A stretch of DNA of 64,000 nt. It comes from Pseudomonas putida. Lineage in GTDB: Bacteria; Pseudomonadota; Gammaproteobacteria; Pseudomonadales; Pseudomonadaceae. A program made the position numbers and the translations under genes. Positions within the stretch are counted from its first letter, which is position 1. Every line of letters begins with the position of its first letter. This document shows, piece after piece, positions 39,425 to 47,335 of the stretch. Location of the stretch: NCBI GenBank assembly GCA_041879295.1, contig CP047152.1:5337501-5401500 (forward strand). The letters run 5' to 3'. The notes beneath the pieces are model-generated. The model ran no database searches and was not told the DNA's origin. It saw nothing but the letters and a program-made list of their open reading frames with translations.

Positions 39425-41098
39425 TCAGCCAGTGATCATCGGCAGGTCCAGGCCCTGCTCCTTGGCGCAGTCGATGGCGATGTCGTAACCGGCATCGGCG
39501 TGGCGCATGACGCCTGTCCCTGGGTCATTGGTCAGTACTCGGGCGATGCGCTCGGCGGCCTCATCGGTACCGTCGCAGACGATGACCATGCCCGAGTGCT
39601 GCGAGAAGCCCATGCCCACGCCACCGCCATGGTGCAGCGACACCCAGGTGGCGCCGCCTGCGGTGTTCAGCAGGGCGTTGAGCAGCGGCCAGTCGGAAAC
39701 AGCATCCGAACCATCACGCATGGCCTCGGTTTCGCGGTTCGGGCTGGATACCGAGCCGGAATCGAGGTGGTCACGGCCGATCACCACCGGTGCCGACAGC
39801 TCGCCGCTGCGGACCATTTCATTGAAGGCCAGGCCCAGCTTGGCGCGAAGGCCCAGACCCACCCAGCAGATACGTGCCGGCAGGCCCTGGAAGCTGATGC
39901 GCTCGCGGGCCATGTCCAGCCAGCGGTGCAGGTGGGCGTCGTCAGGGATCAGTTCCTTGACCTTGGCGTCGGTCTTGTAGATGTCCTCGGCGTCACCGGA
40001 CAGCGCCGCCCAGCGGAACGGGCCAACCCCGCGGCAGAACAGTGGGCGGATATAGGCCGGGACGAAGCCTGGGAAGTCGAAGGCATTGGCAACGCCCTCT
40101 TCCTTGGCCATCTGGCGGATGTTGTTGCCGTAGTCGAAGGTCGGGATACCCTGCTTCTGGAAGTCCAGCATGGCCTGCACGTGCACGGCCATCGACTGTT
40201 TGGCGGCCTTGACCACTGCTGCCGGTTCGGTCTGCGCACGGTCGCGGTACTGCTCCCAGGTCCAGCCGGCAGGCAGGTAGCCGTTGAGTGGGTCGTGGGC
40301 GCTGGTCTGGTCGGTGACCATGTCCGGGCGCACGCCACGTTTGACCAGTTCTGGGAGGATTTCGGCGGCGTTGCCGTGCAGGGCGATGGAGATGGCCTTG
40401 CCTTCGGCGGTGTACCTGGCGATGCGTGCCAGGGCGTCGTCGAGGTCAGTGGCCTGCTCGTCGACGTAGCGGGTTTCCAGGCGGAAGTCGATGCGGCTCT
40501 GCTGGCATTCGATGTTCAGCGAGCAAGCCCCGGCCAGGGTCGCGGCCAGTGGCTGCGCGCCGCCCATGCCGCCCAAGCCAGCGGTGAGCACCCACTTGCC
40601 TTTCAGGCTGCCGCCGTAGTGCTGGCGCCCGGCTTCGACGAAGGTTTCATAGGTGCCCTGGACGATGCCCTGGCTGCCGATGTAGATCCAGCTGCCGGCG
40701 GTCATCTGGCCATACATGGCCAGGCCCTTGGCGTCCAGTTCGTTGAAGTGTTCCCAGTTGGCCCAGTGTGGCACCAGGTTGGAGTTGGCGATCAGCACGC
40801 GCGGTGCATTGCTGTGGGTCTTGAACACACCGACCGGCTTGCCCGACTGCACCAGCAGGGTTTCGTCGTCTTCCAGGCGGGTCAGGGTTTCGACGATCTT
40901 GTCGTAGCAGGCCCAGTTGCGCGCAGCGCGGCCGATACCGCCATATACCACCAGCTCTTTCGGGTTTTCCGCGACCTGTGGATCGAGGTTGTTCATCAGC
41001 ATGCGCAGTGGCGCTTCGGTCAGCCAGCTTTTGGCGGTCAGCTTGTTGCCACGTGGGGCACGGATTTCAACGTCACGGTATTTGTTGTTGTCGGTCAC
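39425..41098 (-). CDS. hutU: Urocanate hydratase HutU
   Basis: HutU adds water to urocanate to give imidazolonepropionate, using tightly bound NAD+ as an electrophile. The 557-residue length is as expected. [10 protein letters not shown] is the nucleotide-binding segment and [15 protein letters not shown] is conserved in the family. I start at GTG 41098 ([12 protein letters not shown]) behind AGAGGA. The frame stays open to 41302 only because it runs through the HutC site and the stem-loop element; those codons are not part of the gene. Confidence 0.97.
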   Translation of the reverse strand: MTDNNKYRDVEIRAPRGNKLTAKSWLTEAPLRMLMNNLDPQVAENPKELVVYGGIGRAARNWACYDKIVETLTRLEDDETLLVQSGKPVGVFKTHSNAPRVLIANSNLVPHWANWEHFNELDAKGLAMYGQMTAGSWIYIGSQGIVQGTYETFVEAGRQHYGGSLKGKWVLTAGLGGMGGAQPLAATLAGACSLNIECQQSRIDFRLETRYVDEQATDLDDALARIARYTAEGKAISIALHGNAAEILPELVKRGVRPDMVTDQTSAHDPLNGYLPAGWTWEQYRDRAQTEPAAVVKAAKQSMAVHVQAMLDFQKQGIPTFDYGNNIRQMAKEEGVANAFDFPGFVPAYIRPLFCRGVGPFRWAALSGDAEDIYKTDAKVKELIPDDAHLHRWLDMARERISFQGLPARICWVGLGLRAKLGLAFNEMVRSGELSAPVVIGRDHLDSGSVSSPNRETEAMRDGSDAVSDWPLLNALLNTAGGATWVSLHHGGGVGMGFSQHSGMVIVCDGTDEAAERIARVLTNDPGTGVMRHADAGYDIAIDCAKEQGLDLPMITG

Positions 41099-41163
41099 GG
41101 GAAAGGTCCTCTGCGGTCGTCCGCGGGCGGGTATGTCGTGGTCAATATACAAACACACCTTTA

Positions 41164-41177
41164 CTTGTATGTACAAG
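41164..41177. promoter_or_regulatory. HutC operator at the hutU promoter
   Basis: CTTGTATGTACAAG contains TGTA-N2-TACA, the motif bound by HutC-subfamily GntR repressors. It lies 66 bases upstream of the hutU GTG, where a bound repressor would block hutU-H-T-I-G transcription until urocanate appears. Confidence 0.8.
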
Positions 41178-41217
41178 CATGGACAACCAAAATAATCGGA
41201 CCTGTGCGCTCCTGGCT

Positions 41218-41481
41218 TGATTTTTGTGGCGGTGTCTAGAACGAGCGCCGCCCGCGCGGCGCATCGCGAGCTGCGCTCGCTCCTACGTTTGTTTCTGGCC
41301 AATTCGTCCTGTGGGATTTGCGCGCGAACGCTTTAGCGCATGGCTTGATGTCGCGTCTTGCAAACAAGGCGATCGCGCGCGTTGGCACAGGCGTTACTGG
41401 CCAGAAACAAACGTAGGAGCGAGCGCAGCTCGCGATGCGCCGCGCGGGCGGCGCTCGATCTCACAGGCGACAAAAACCTAC
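41218..41481. repeat. Long stem-loop element, copy A
   Basis: A perfect 59-bp inverted repeat (41242-41300 and 41399-41457) encloses a 98-base loop. Weaker pairing continues outward to short A/T tracts (near ATTTTTGT and ACAAAAAC). The loop, read in reverse complement, is clearly similar to the loop of copy B at 54010-54276. It lies between hutD and the hutU promoter. No transposase is encoded. Confidence 0.85.
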
Positions 41482-41492
41482 AGGCGAACCCC

Positions 41493-42065
41493 TCAGCGCC
41501 CCACCAGCTCAATCAGGCAGAACCGCCCTTGAACATCCAGCCCCAGCAACTGGTCATTGCCTTCCAGCCGCAAGCAGTCATACAACCCCAACCGCTGTGT
41601 CTCGTGTCCGACGATAGTTACTTCGACCAGGCTGCTGGCAGCAAACAACAACACCGTCGACGCCGAGCTGTACACCCGGCTGGTGCCATCCAGCCACTGC
41701 AACCGCGCCCGATATCGCTGCGGCGAATAGATCAGGTTGAAATCGCGGATCGGCCCGCCCAGCAACTTGCAGCTGACCTGGTTCTCGCCGCTGAAGGCAA
41801 ACGCATCGAACGCCAACAATGGCCGGCTGGCCTGGCCGTCGACCAGCAGCCGCATGCCGTCGCCCTGCAGCACGGTGATGATCCGTTGGTAACCGACGAA
41901 GGTTGAAAAGCCGCCCGACTCCTCGATATCGGCAATCGACAGACGCCAGCCAAAACCGTCCAGGCCCTCGCCGCTGTCGCGGGTGATCTCTTCGGTGAAA
42001 CCGCCACCGTTCTTCCACGGCATGCGCGGGTAATCGTGCGCACGCATCAACAGCAGCTGACTCAT
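41493..42065 (-). CDS. hutD: HutD family protein
   Basis: A 190-residue cupin-fold protein. The PRMPWKNGGG motif, then TREI-like ITRDSGEGLDGFGWRLSIADIEESGGFS, matches the HutD/Ves family. HutD is thought to tune hut expression, perhaps by binding formylglutamate or another pathway metabolite; the mechanism is not settled. It overlaps the hutC stop by four bases, so the two are co-translated. Confidence 0.92.
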   Translation of the reverse strand: MSQLLLMRAHDYPRMPWKNGGGFTEEITRDSGEGLDGFGWRLSIADIEESGGFSTFVGYQRIITVLQGDGMRLLVDGQASRPLLAFDAFAFSGENQVSCKLLGGPIRDFNLIYSPQRYRARLQWLDGTSRVYSSASTVLLFAASSLVEVTIVGHETQRLGLYDCLRLEGNDQLLGLDVQGRFCLIELVGR

Positions 42066-42808
42066 TTACTGAAACGTCCTTCCAGGCGATGACGGGAACC
42101 GGGGTGGATCAGCCGTGCAGCGGTCACCGGCTGGCGACCGGACCAGGTGCGACGACGAATCAGCAGGCAAGGCTCGCCCGGCTCGATCTGCAACAGGCGG
42201 CATTCTTCCGGCTCGGCCAGGATCGCCTCGACCACGTGCTCGCCTTCGGTCAACGGCGCCACCTGGGACAGGTAGGCGTAGGGCGTCTGCCGGGTGAAAT
42301 CCTGCTTGAGGTAGTCGGGGGCAATGGCCGCGTTAACGTAGCGGTCCTCGATCTGCACCGGTACGCCGTTCTCGAAATGCACGATCAGCGAGTGGAACAC
42401 CCGCTGGCCTTCGCGCATGTCCAGGGCCAACGCCCGTTCGGAGCCAGCCGCTTCCTCGGCAAGTGTGATCACCTGGCAGCTATGCTGGTGGCCACGGGCG
42501 GCGATTTCGTCAGCGATGTTGTTGACCTCGAACAGCGCCGAACGGCCCTTGGGCTCGGCCACGAAGGTGCCGACCCCCTGCATGCGCACCAGCAGGCCTT
42601 CGGCGGTGAGTTCACGCAGGGCGCGGTTGATGGTCATGCGGCTGAAGCCCAACTCGTTGACCAGCTCGCTCTCGGAGGGTACCCGATGATGCGGCGGCCA
42701 GCTGCCGTTGTCGATCTGCTGGATGATCATCTGTTTGACCCGGGCGTAGAGCGGCGCCGGGCCCTCGCCCATCTGGGCAACCAGCGCGGAGACAGGAGGT
42801 GTCGGCAC
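42062..42808 (-). CDS. hutC: Histidine utilization repressor HutC
   Basis: HutC is the GntR-family repressor of the hut genes, released from DNA by urocanate. The 248-residue protein has an N-terminal winged helix (PLYARVKQMI then RVPSESELVNELGFSRMTINRALRELTAEGLLVRMQG split across about residues 17-85) and a UTRA effector domain ending in RLIHPGSRHRLEGRF. I start at GTG 42808 behind AAGGA. The frame extends to 42892 across the operator and is not counted. Confidence 0.96.
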   Translation of the reverse strand: MPTPPVSALVAQMGEGPAPLYARVKQMIIQQIDNGSWPPHHRVPSESELVNELGFSRMTINRALRELTAEGLLVRMQGVGTFVAEPKGRSALFEVNNIADEIAARGHQHSCQVITLAEEAAGSERALALDMREGQRVFHSLIVHFENGVPVQIEDRYVNAAIAPDYLKQDFTRQTPYAYLSQVAPLTEGEHVVEAILAEPEECRLLQIEPGEPCLLIRRRTWSGRQPVTAARLIHPGSRHRLEGRFSK

Positions 42809-42881
42809 GGCGATGGATCCTTGTGCAAATGAAATGAGCGGTAGCTTGCCGCAGTTTACCCGGCAGGCAAACGCCTGTATA

Positions 42882-42891
42882 TGTATATACA
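42882..42891. promoter_or_regulatory. HutC operator between hutC and hutF
   Basis: TGTATATACA is a perfect TGTA-N2-TACA palindrome in the gap between the divergent hutC and hutF genes, overlapping a second TGTAT half-site just upstream. It probably gives autorepression of hutCD and control of hutF. Confidence 0.8.
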
Positions 42892-42916
42892 AGTTAACAA
42901 TAACAGGATTCCACCG

Positions 42917-44281
42917 ATGTCTGCCTACTTCGCCGAACGCGCCCTGCTACCTACGGGCTGGGCCAGCCATGTGCGTATCGAGGTCGCCAGCGATGGCCAT
43001 GTGGCCAGCATCGAGCCAGGCGCTTCGGCCGAAGGCGCCGAGCGCCTTGCCGGCCCTGTGCTGCCCGGCATGCCCAACCTGCACTCACATGCCTTCCAGC
43101 GCGCCATGGCAGGCCTGGCGGAAGTTGCCGGCAACCCCAACGACAGTTTCTGGACCTGGCGCGAGCTGATGTATCGCCTGGTCGGGCAGATCAGCCCCCA
43201 GCAGCTTCAGGTCATCGCTCGCCAGTTGTACATCGAGATGCTCAAGGCCGGCTACACCTCTGTGGCCGAATTCCATTACGTACACCACGACCAGGCCGGC
43301 AAGCCCTACGCCGACCCGGTCGAACTGTCGCTCCGCATCAGCGCGGCTGCGGCCGATAGCGGCATTGGCCTGACCTTGCTGCCGGTGCTGTACAGCCATG
43401 CAGGCTTTGGCGGCCAGGCGCCGAACGACGGGCAGCGGCGCTTCATAAACTCCACTGAACAGTACCTGCAGTTGCAAGCGCAACTCGCCCCGCTGCTGGC
43501 CGCGCAACCCGCGCAGCACCTGGGCCTGTGCTTCCACTCGCTAAGGGCGGTAACACCTGGGCAGATCGCCGAAGTGCTGGCGGCCAGCGACAGGCAGTGC
43601 CCGGTGCATATCCACATCGCCGAACAACAGAAGGAAGTTGACGACTGCCTGGCCTGGAGCGGCCTGCGCCCGCTGCAGTGGCTGTACAAGTACGTGGACG
43701 TGGACCGCCGCTGGTGCCTGGTACACGCTACCCATGCCGAACCGGACGAAGTAACTGCCATGGCCCGCAGCGGCGCGGTGGCCGGGTTGTGCCTGACCAC
43801 CGAAGCCAACCTGGGCGACGGGATTTTCCCGGCAGTGGATTTCCTGGCACAGGGCGGGCGCATGGGTATTGGCTCGGACAGCCATGTGTCGTTAAGCGTG
43901 GTGGAGGAACTGCGTTGGCTGGAATATGGTCAGCGCCTGCGGGATCAACGGCGCAACCGCCTGTATCGCGGCGACCAGCCGATGGTCGGGCGCACGCTGT
44001 ATGACGCGGCGCTGGGCGGTGGTGCGCAAGCGCTGGGGCAGGCGGTCGGTGAGCTGGCGGTGGGCAAGCGCGCGGACTGGCTGGTGCTCGATGGACAGGA
44101 CCCGTACATCGCCATGGCGGAGGGTGACGCCATTCTCAACCGCTGGCTGTTTGCCGGTGGCGATCGCCAGGTGCGCGATGTGATGGTGAATGGGCAGTGG
44201 GTGGTACGCCAGGGGCGGCATGCGCAAGAAGAAGAAAGCGGGCGGGCGTTTACCGAAGTGTTGCGCGAGCTTTTGGGCTGA
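42917..44281 (+). CDS. hutF: Formimidoylglutamate deiminase HutF
   Basis: HutF converts N-formimino-glutamate to N-formylglutamate plus ammonia. It marks the five-step route used by pseudomonads instead of direct cleavage to formamide. The 454-residue amidohydrolase has LHSHAFQRAM (metal ligands), HIHIAEQ, and GIGSDSHVSLS. The start is ATG 42917 (MSAYFAERALLP); the frame from 42881 would begin inside the operator. Confidence 0.96.
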   Translation: MSAYFAERALLPTGWASHVRIEVASDGHVASIEPGASAEGAERLAGPVLPGMPNLHSHAFQRAMAGLAEVAGNPNDSFWTWRELMYRLVGQISPQQLQVIARQLYIEMLKAGYTSVAEFHYVHHDQAGKPYADPVELSLRISAAAADSGIGLTLLPVLYSHAGFGGQAPNDGQRRFINSTEQYLQLQAQLAPLLAAQPAQHLGLCFHSLRAVTPGQIAEVLAASDRQCPVHIHIAEQQKEVDDCLAWSGLRPLQWLYKYVDVDRRWCLVHATHAEPDEVTAMARSGAVAGLCLTTEANLGDGIFPAVDFLAQGGRMGIGSDSHVSLSVVEELRWLEYGQRLRDQRRNRLYRGDQPMVGRTLYDAALGGGAQALGQAVGELAVGKRADWLVLDGQDPYIAMAEGDAILNRWLFAGGDRQVRDVMVNGQWVVRQGRHAQEEESGRAFTEVLRELLG

Positions 44282-44300
44282 GTGTACCGGGGCTGCGTTG

Positions 44301-44415
44301 CAGCCCTTCGCGGGCAAGCCCGCTCCCACAGGTTGGACTGCCCCCCCAAAAAACGTCTTGTGGGCAGTCCAGGGCTCAGCGCAGAACCTGTGAGAGCGGG
44401 CTTGCCCGCGAAGGG
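44301..44415. repeat. REP pair with nested inverted repeat
   Basis: Inverted REP copies (44302-44332 and 44386-44414) enclose a further perfect complement, GGACTGCCC / GGGCAGTCC. The whole forms a long hairpin between the convergent hutF and lipocalin genes and may end both transcripts. Confidence 0.8.
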
Positions 44416-44437
44416 TTGCAACGCAACCCCGAAAAAC

Positions 44438-45010
44438 TCAGTGCATTTTTACTATTTGCTGATCGGACGCCCGCCAGATCAAGCGGCTGGTGTCATACCC
44501 CTGCTGCCGCGCCCTGGACAGCAGGTTCTCGCGCTCCCAGGCAGGCAGCGTCGGCGTACGCGACAATATCCACAGGTATTTGCGGTCCGGGCTGCCGACG
44601 ATGGCCGTACGGTAGTGCTCGTCCACATAAAGAATCCAGTACTCACCCCGCGCCACGCCTGGCACCAGCTTGGTGAACCAGTTATCGAACTCGATCCACA
44701 GCTTGTCGGTGTGCCCTGGCTCCTGGATATTCGCATGCCCTTCGGCGCGTAGCCATTCATCACCCATGGTGCGGCAGCGGTTGAGCACGCCATAACTGCC
44801 ATCAGGCTTGAGGTTGTAGTGGGCCTCGGACTGCTCGCAGCCTTCCTGATAGCGCATGGGCAGGCGCGCCAGCTCGTACCATTTGCCCTGGTAGCGCTTG
44901 AGGTCGACATGGCCGGCGGTTTTCGGTGCCAGCGGGTCGTGCGAGGAACCTGCACAACCGCCCAGCAGCAACGCCAGGCATACCCCCATCAGCAGGTACG
45001 CACGCCTCAT
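44438..45010 (-). CDS. Lipocalin-family outer-membrane lipoprotein (Blc-like)
   Basis: A 190-residue lipoprotein with a lipobox LLGGC (Cys19). The lipocalin motif GKWYELARLPMRYQ follows at about residues 42-56, with the later YWILYVDEHYRTAIVGSPDRKYLWILSR strand region that is characteristic of bacterial Blc. It probably binds fatty acids or lysophospholipids at the outer membrane. It overlaps the preceding small lipoprotein gene by four bases. Confidence 0.93.
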   Translation of the reverse strand: MRRAYLLMGVCLALLLGGCAGSSHDPLAPKTAGHVDLKRYQGKWYELARLPMRYQEGCEQSEAHYNLKPDGSYGVLNRCRTMGDEWLRAEGHANIQEPGHTDKLWIEFDNWFTKLVPGVARGEYWILYVDEHYRTAIVGSPDRKYLWILSRTPTLPAWERENLLSRARQQGYDTSRLIWRASDQQIVKMH

Positions 45011-45261
45011 TTGAGACCCTGCCCGGAATACATCAGCACCTTGTCAGCTGCGTACTGCACGCTGATGAAGCTCTTCTCGTCCCCCCAGGTGCAGCTGCTC
45101 ATGCCCAACGCGCCAGAACACTCGGTCGGCGTCCCGAGCAACTGCTCGACCTCGGCCTTGCTCATACCAGCCTTGATCTTGGAATAGTTTTCCTGGTTGA
45201 TCTTGCTGCAGGCAGTCAGCACGACGCACAGCGACAACAGGGCGAGGGAACGCAACGACAT
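45007..45261 (-). CDS. Small lipoprotein, SmpA/BamE-like fold
   Basis: An 84-residue lipoprotein with signal peptide and lipobox LTAC (Cys18). The segment YSKIKAGMSKAEVEQLLGTPTEC is the helical part of BamE/DUF3862-type domains, and the following strands carry two cysteines (TEC, SSC) that may form a disulphide. It is upstream of and coupled to the lipocalin gene. A role in envelope maintenance is inference. Confidence 0.8.
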   Translation of the reverse strand: MSLRSLALLSLCVVLTACSKINQENYSKIKAGMSKAEVEQLLGTPTECSGALGMSSCTWGDEKSFISVQYAADKVLMYSGQGLK

Positions 45262-45426
45262 GAAGGGACACTCCTGAAAGATGATACAGGCGAGTGGCCT
45301 GCAGTGACCTTCGACGTGAAAATCCCTCCCAGGTTCCCTGCCCCACCCCCTTTGCCCCTACACCATTGGTCGGATGGCCACTACTGTGCGATTAATCACA
45401 AAGCATTAGTCATGCGCACAATAAAA

Positions 45427-45452
45427 AAGGCCGCCCCTGTTGGAGCGGCCTT
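45427..45452 (-). terminator. Rho-independent terminator after the DUF924 gene
   Basis: AAGGCCGC and GCGGCCTT form an 8-bp stem. On the minus strand it is followed by a run of six Ts, a good terminator 37 bases after the DUF924 stop. Confidence 0.85.
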
Positions 45453-45488
45453 GCGTCGCGATGGCCTGCACAGCAGGCCCCTTGGGCG

Positions 45489-46085
45489 TCAGAAGCGAGA
45501 CCCAGGCTCCAGCAAAAAGTCCATCTCTTCGCTGGTGCTCGGCCGCTCCAGCACCAGGTTGCGGTGCGGGAAACGCCCGAACCGGGCGATTACCCGCTGG
45601 TGCTGCTCGGCATAGTCGAGGAAGCCTTCGAACAGCCGGCGGTTGGCCTCGGGCTGTTCATCCAGCAGCATTTGATAGCGTTCCACGCACAGGTTCTGCC
45701 AGTCCAGCACCTCGGCATGCTCCAGCACCAGCAGCACAAACACCCGCTGGATCGGCAGCAGCTGGTAGTCCCAGCCCTTCTGCAGGCCCTGCATGGCCAC
45801 TACCTGGGCACGCCGATCGCCCTCGAAGGCGCGCGGCGTGTCGCGGTAGATCATGCGTGGCAGCTGGTCGAGCAAAATCAGCAGACCCAGCCAGCCCTGC
45901 GGGCTTTGCTGCCACTCGTCGAGCCCACCCGCCAGGGCGTGCTCGACCAGGTCGCCAAACAGCGCATGGGCGTCGGCATCGTAATGCTTGCCGAACCACA
46001 GCGTGCTCTTCTCGTCAGCCACGGCCTGGGCACTGGTGCCCCAACCGAACCACCACTCCAGCAACGGCTGCCAAGGTGCGAGCAT
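45489..46085 (-). CDS. DUF924 family protein
   Basis: A 198-residue all-helical protein. WFGKHYDADAHALFGDLVEHALAG, then LLILLDQLPRMIYRDTPRAFEGD and HAEVLDWQN, match the DUF924 (TPR-like) family. The function is unknown. It starts three bases before the fbp stop region, downstream of fbp on the same strand, so it may be transcribed with fbp. A terminator follows. Confidence 0.88.
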   Translation of the reverse strand: MLAPWQPLLEWWFGWGTSAQAVADEKSTLWFGKHYDADAHALFGDLVEHALAGGLDEWQQSPQGWLGLLILLDQLPRMIYRDTPRAFEGDRRAQVVAMQGLQKGWDYQLLPIQRVFVLLVLEHAEVLDWQNLCVERYQMLLDEQPEANRRLFEGFLDYAEQHQRVIARFGRFPHRNLVLERPSTSEEMDFLLEPGSRF

Positions 46086-46088
46086 GAC

Positions 46089-47099
46089 TTACTCCTTGTG
46101 GTAGGCGGTGACGCGCTCGACCTCTTCCTTCGAGCCGAGGATCACCGACACGCGCTGGTGCAGGCTTTCTGGCTTGATGTCGAGGATGCGATCGTAACCG
46201 TTGGTGGAAGCGCCGCCGGCCTGTTCGATGATGAACGACATCGGGTTGGCTTCGTACATCAGGCGCAGCTTGCCCGGCTTGCTTGGTTCGCGGGCGTCAC
46301 GTGGGTACATGAACAGGCCGCCACGGGTCAGGATGCGGTGCACGTCGGCCACCATCGAGGCGATCCAGCGCATGTTGTAGTTCTTCTTCAGCGGGCCGGT
46401 CTCACCTGCCAGCAGTTCGCCCACGTACCGCTGTACCGGTGCTTCCCAGTGGCGCTGGTTGGACATGTTGATGGCGAACTCGGCGGTAGTTTCCGGTACG
46501 CGGATGTTTTCGTGAGTCAGCACGAAGCTGCCCAGTTCACGGTCCAGAGTGAAGCCCTTGACGCCGTTGCCCAAGGTCAGGATCAGCATGGTCTGTGGGC
46601 CGTAGATGGCATAGCCGGCAGCAACCTGCTCGGTACCTGGCTGCAGGAACGCTTCTTCGTTGAGGCTTTCGTTCTGGCTCAGGTACTGGTTAGGGCAACG
46701 CAGAACCGAGAAGATGGTACCGACCGAGACGTTGACGTCGATATTCGACGAACCGTCCAGCGGGTCGAAGACCAGCAGGTAGGCGCCTTTCGGGTACTTG
46801 CCCGGGATCTGGTATGCGTTGTCCATTTCTTCGGAAGCCATGCCAGCCAGGTGACCGCCCCACTCGTTGGCTTCCAGCAGGATATCGTTGGAAATCACGT
46901 CAAGTTTCTTCTGGACCTCGCCCTGCACGTTTTCAGTGCCCATGCTGCCCAGCACACCACCGAGGGCGCCTTTGGATACGTGATGGCTGATTTCCTTGCA
47001 CGCACGCGCTACCACTTCGATCAGGAAGCGCAGATCGGCAGGGGTATTGTTGCTGCGGGTCTGCTCAATCAGATAGCGACTCAGGGTAACGCGGGACAT
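46089..47099 (-). CDS. fbp: Class I fructose-1,6-bisphosphatase
   Basis: Fbp dephosphorylates fructose-1,6-bisphosphate in gluconeogenesis. The 336-residue protein has the metal-binding motif [13 protein letters not shown] and the C-terminal [20 protein letters not shown] block. An ATG at 47099 is followed directly by [14 protein letters not shown], the family N-terminus. A short hairpin (GGGGG/CCCCC) lies upstream near 47117-47137. Confidence 0.97.
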   Translation of the reverse strand: MSRVTLSRYLIEQTRSNNTPADLRFLIEVVARACKEISHHVSKGALGGVLGSMGTENVQGEVQKKLDVISNDILLEANEWGGHLAGMASEEMDNAYQIPGKYPKGAYLLVFDPLDGSSNIDVNVSVGTIFSVLRCPNQYLSQNESLNEEAFLQPGTEQVAAGYAIYGPQTMLILTLGNGVKGFTLDRELGSFVLTHENIRVPETTAEFAINMSNQRHWEAPVQRYVGELLAGETGPLKKNYNMRWIASMVADVHRILTRGGLFMYPRDAREPSKPGKLRLMYEANPMSFIIEQAGGASTNGYDRILDIKPESLHQRVSVILGSKEEVERVTAYHKE

Positions 47100-47248
47100 G
47101 TATGGCTCCGAACGGATTGGGGGATGAAAACCCCCGCAGTTTACAGGGAGAGTGGCGGGCTAGCGAGTGATGAGACTCGCCACGGCTCTCAGACGGCACA
47201 ATAGGTCGGTAGTTCAGCGCGCGCCAGGCCGGTGGTCTGGTTGTGGGG

Positions 47249-47319
47249 CCATTCGCGGGCGCGCCCACCCCCACAGGTTGATGAGGCCCCTGCAGGAGCG
47301 GGTTTACCCGCGAACAAGC
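47249..47319. repeat. Divergent REP pair between fbp and glgP
   Basis: Two inverted REP-like copies. The left is degraded (CATTCGCGGGCGCGCCCACC) and the right is closer to consensus (AGGAGCGGGTTTACCCGCGAA). They sit downstream of glgP and upstream of fbp. Confidence 0.7.
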
Positions 47320-47335
47320 CAGCATGGGCGCTGCA

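Noticed and set aside
41099-41302. N-terminal extension of hutU through the stem-loop element
   Set aside because: The codons run through the HutC operator and the inverted repeat, and GTG 41098 has a good Shine-Dalgarno sequence and the expected protein length.
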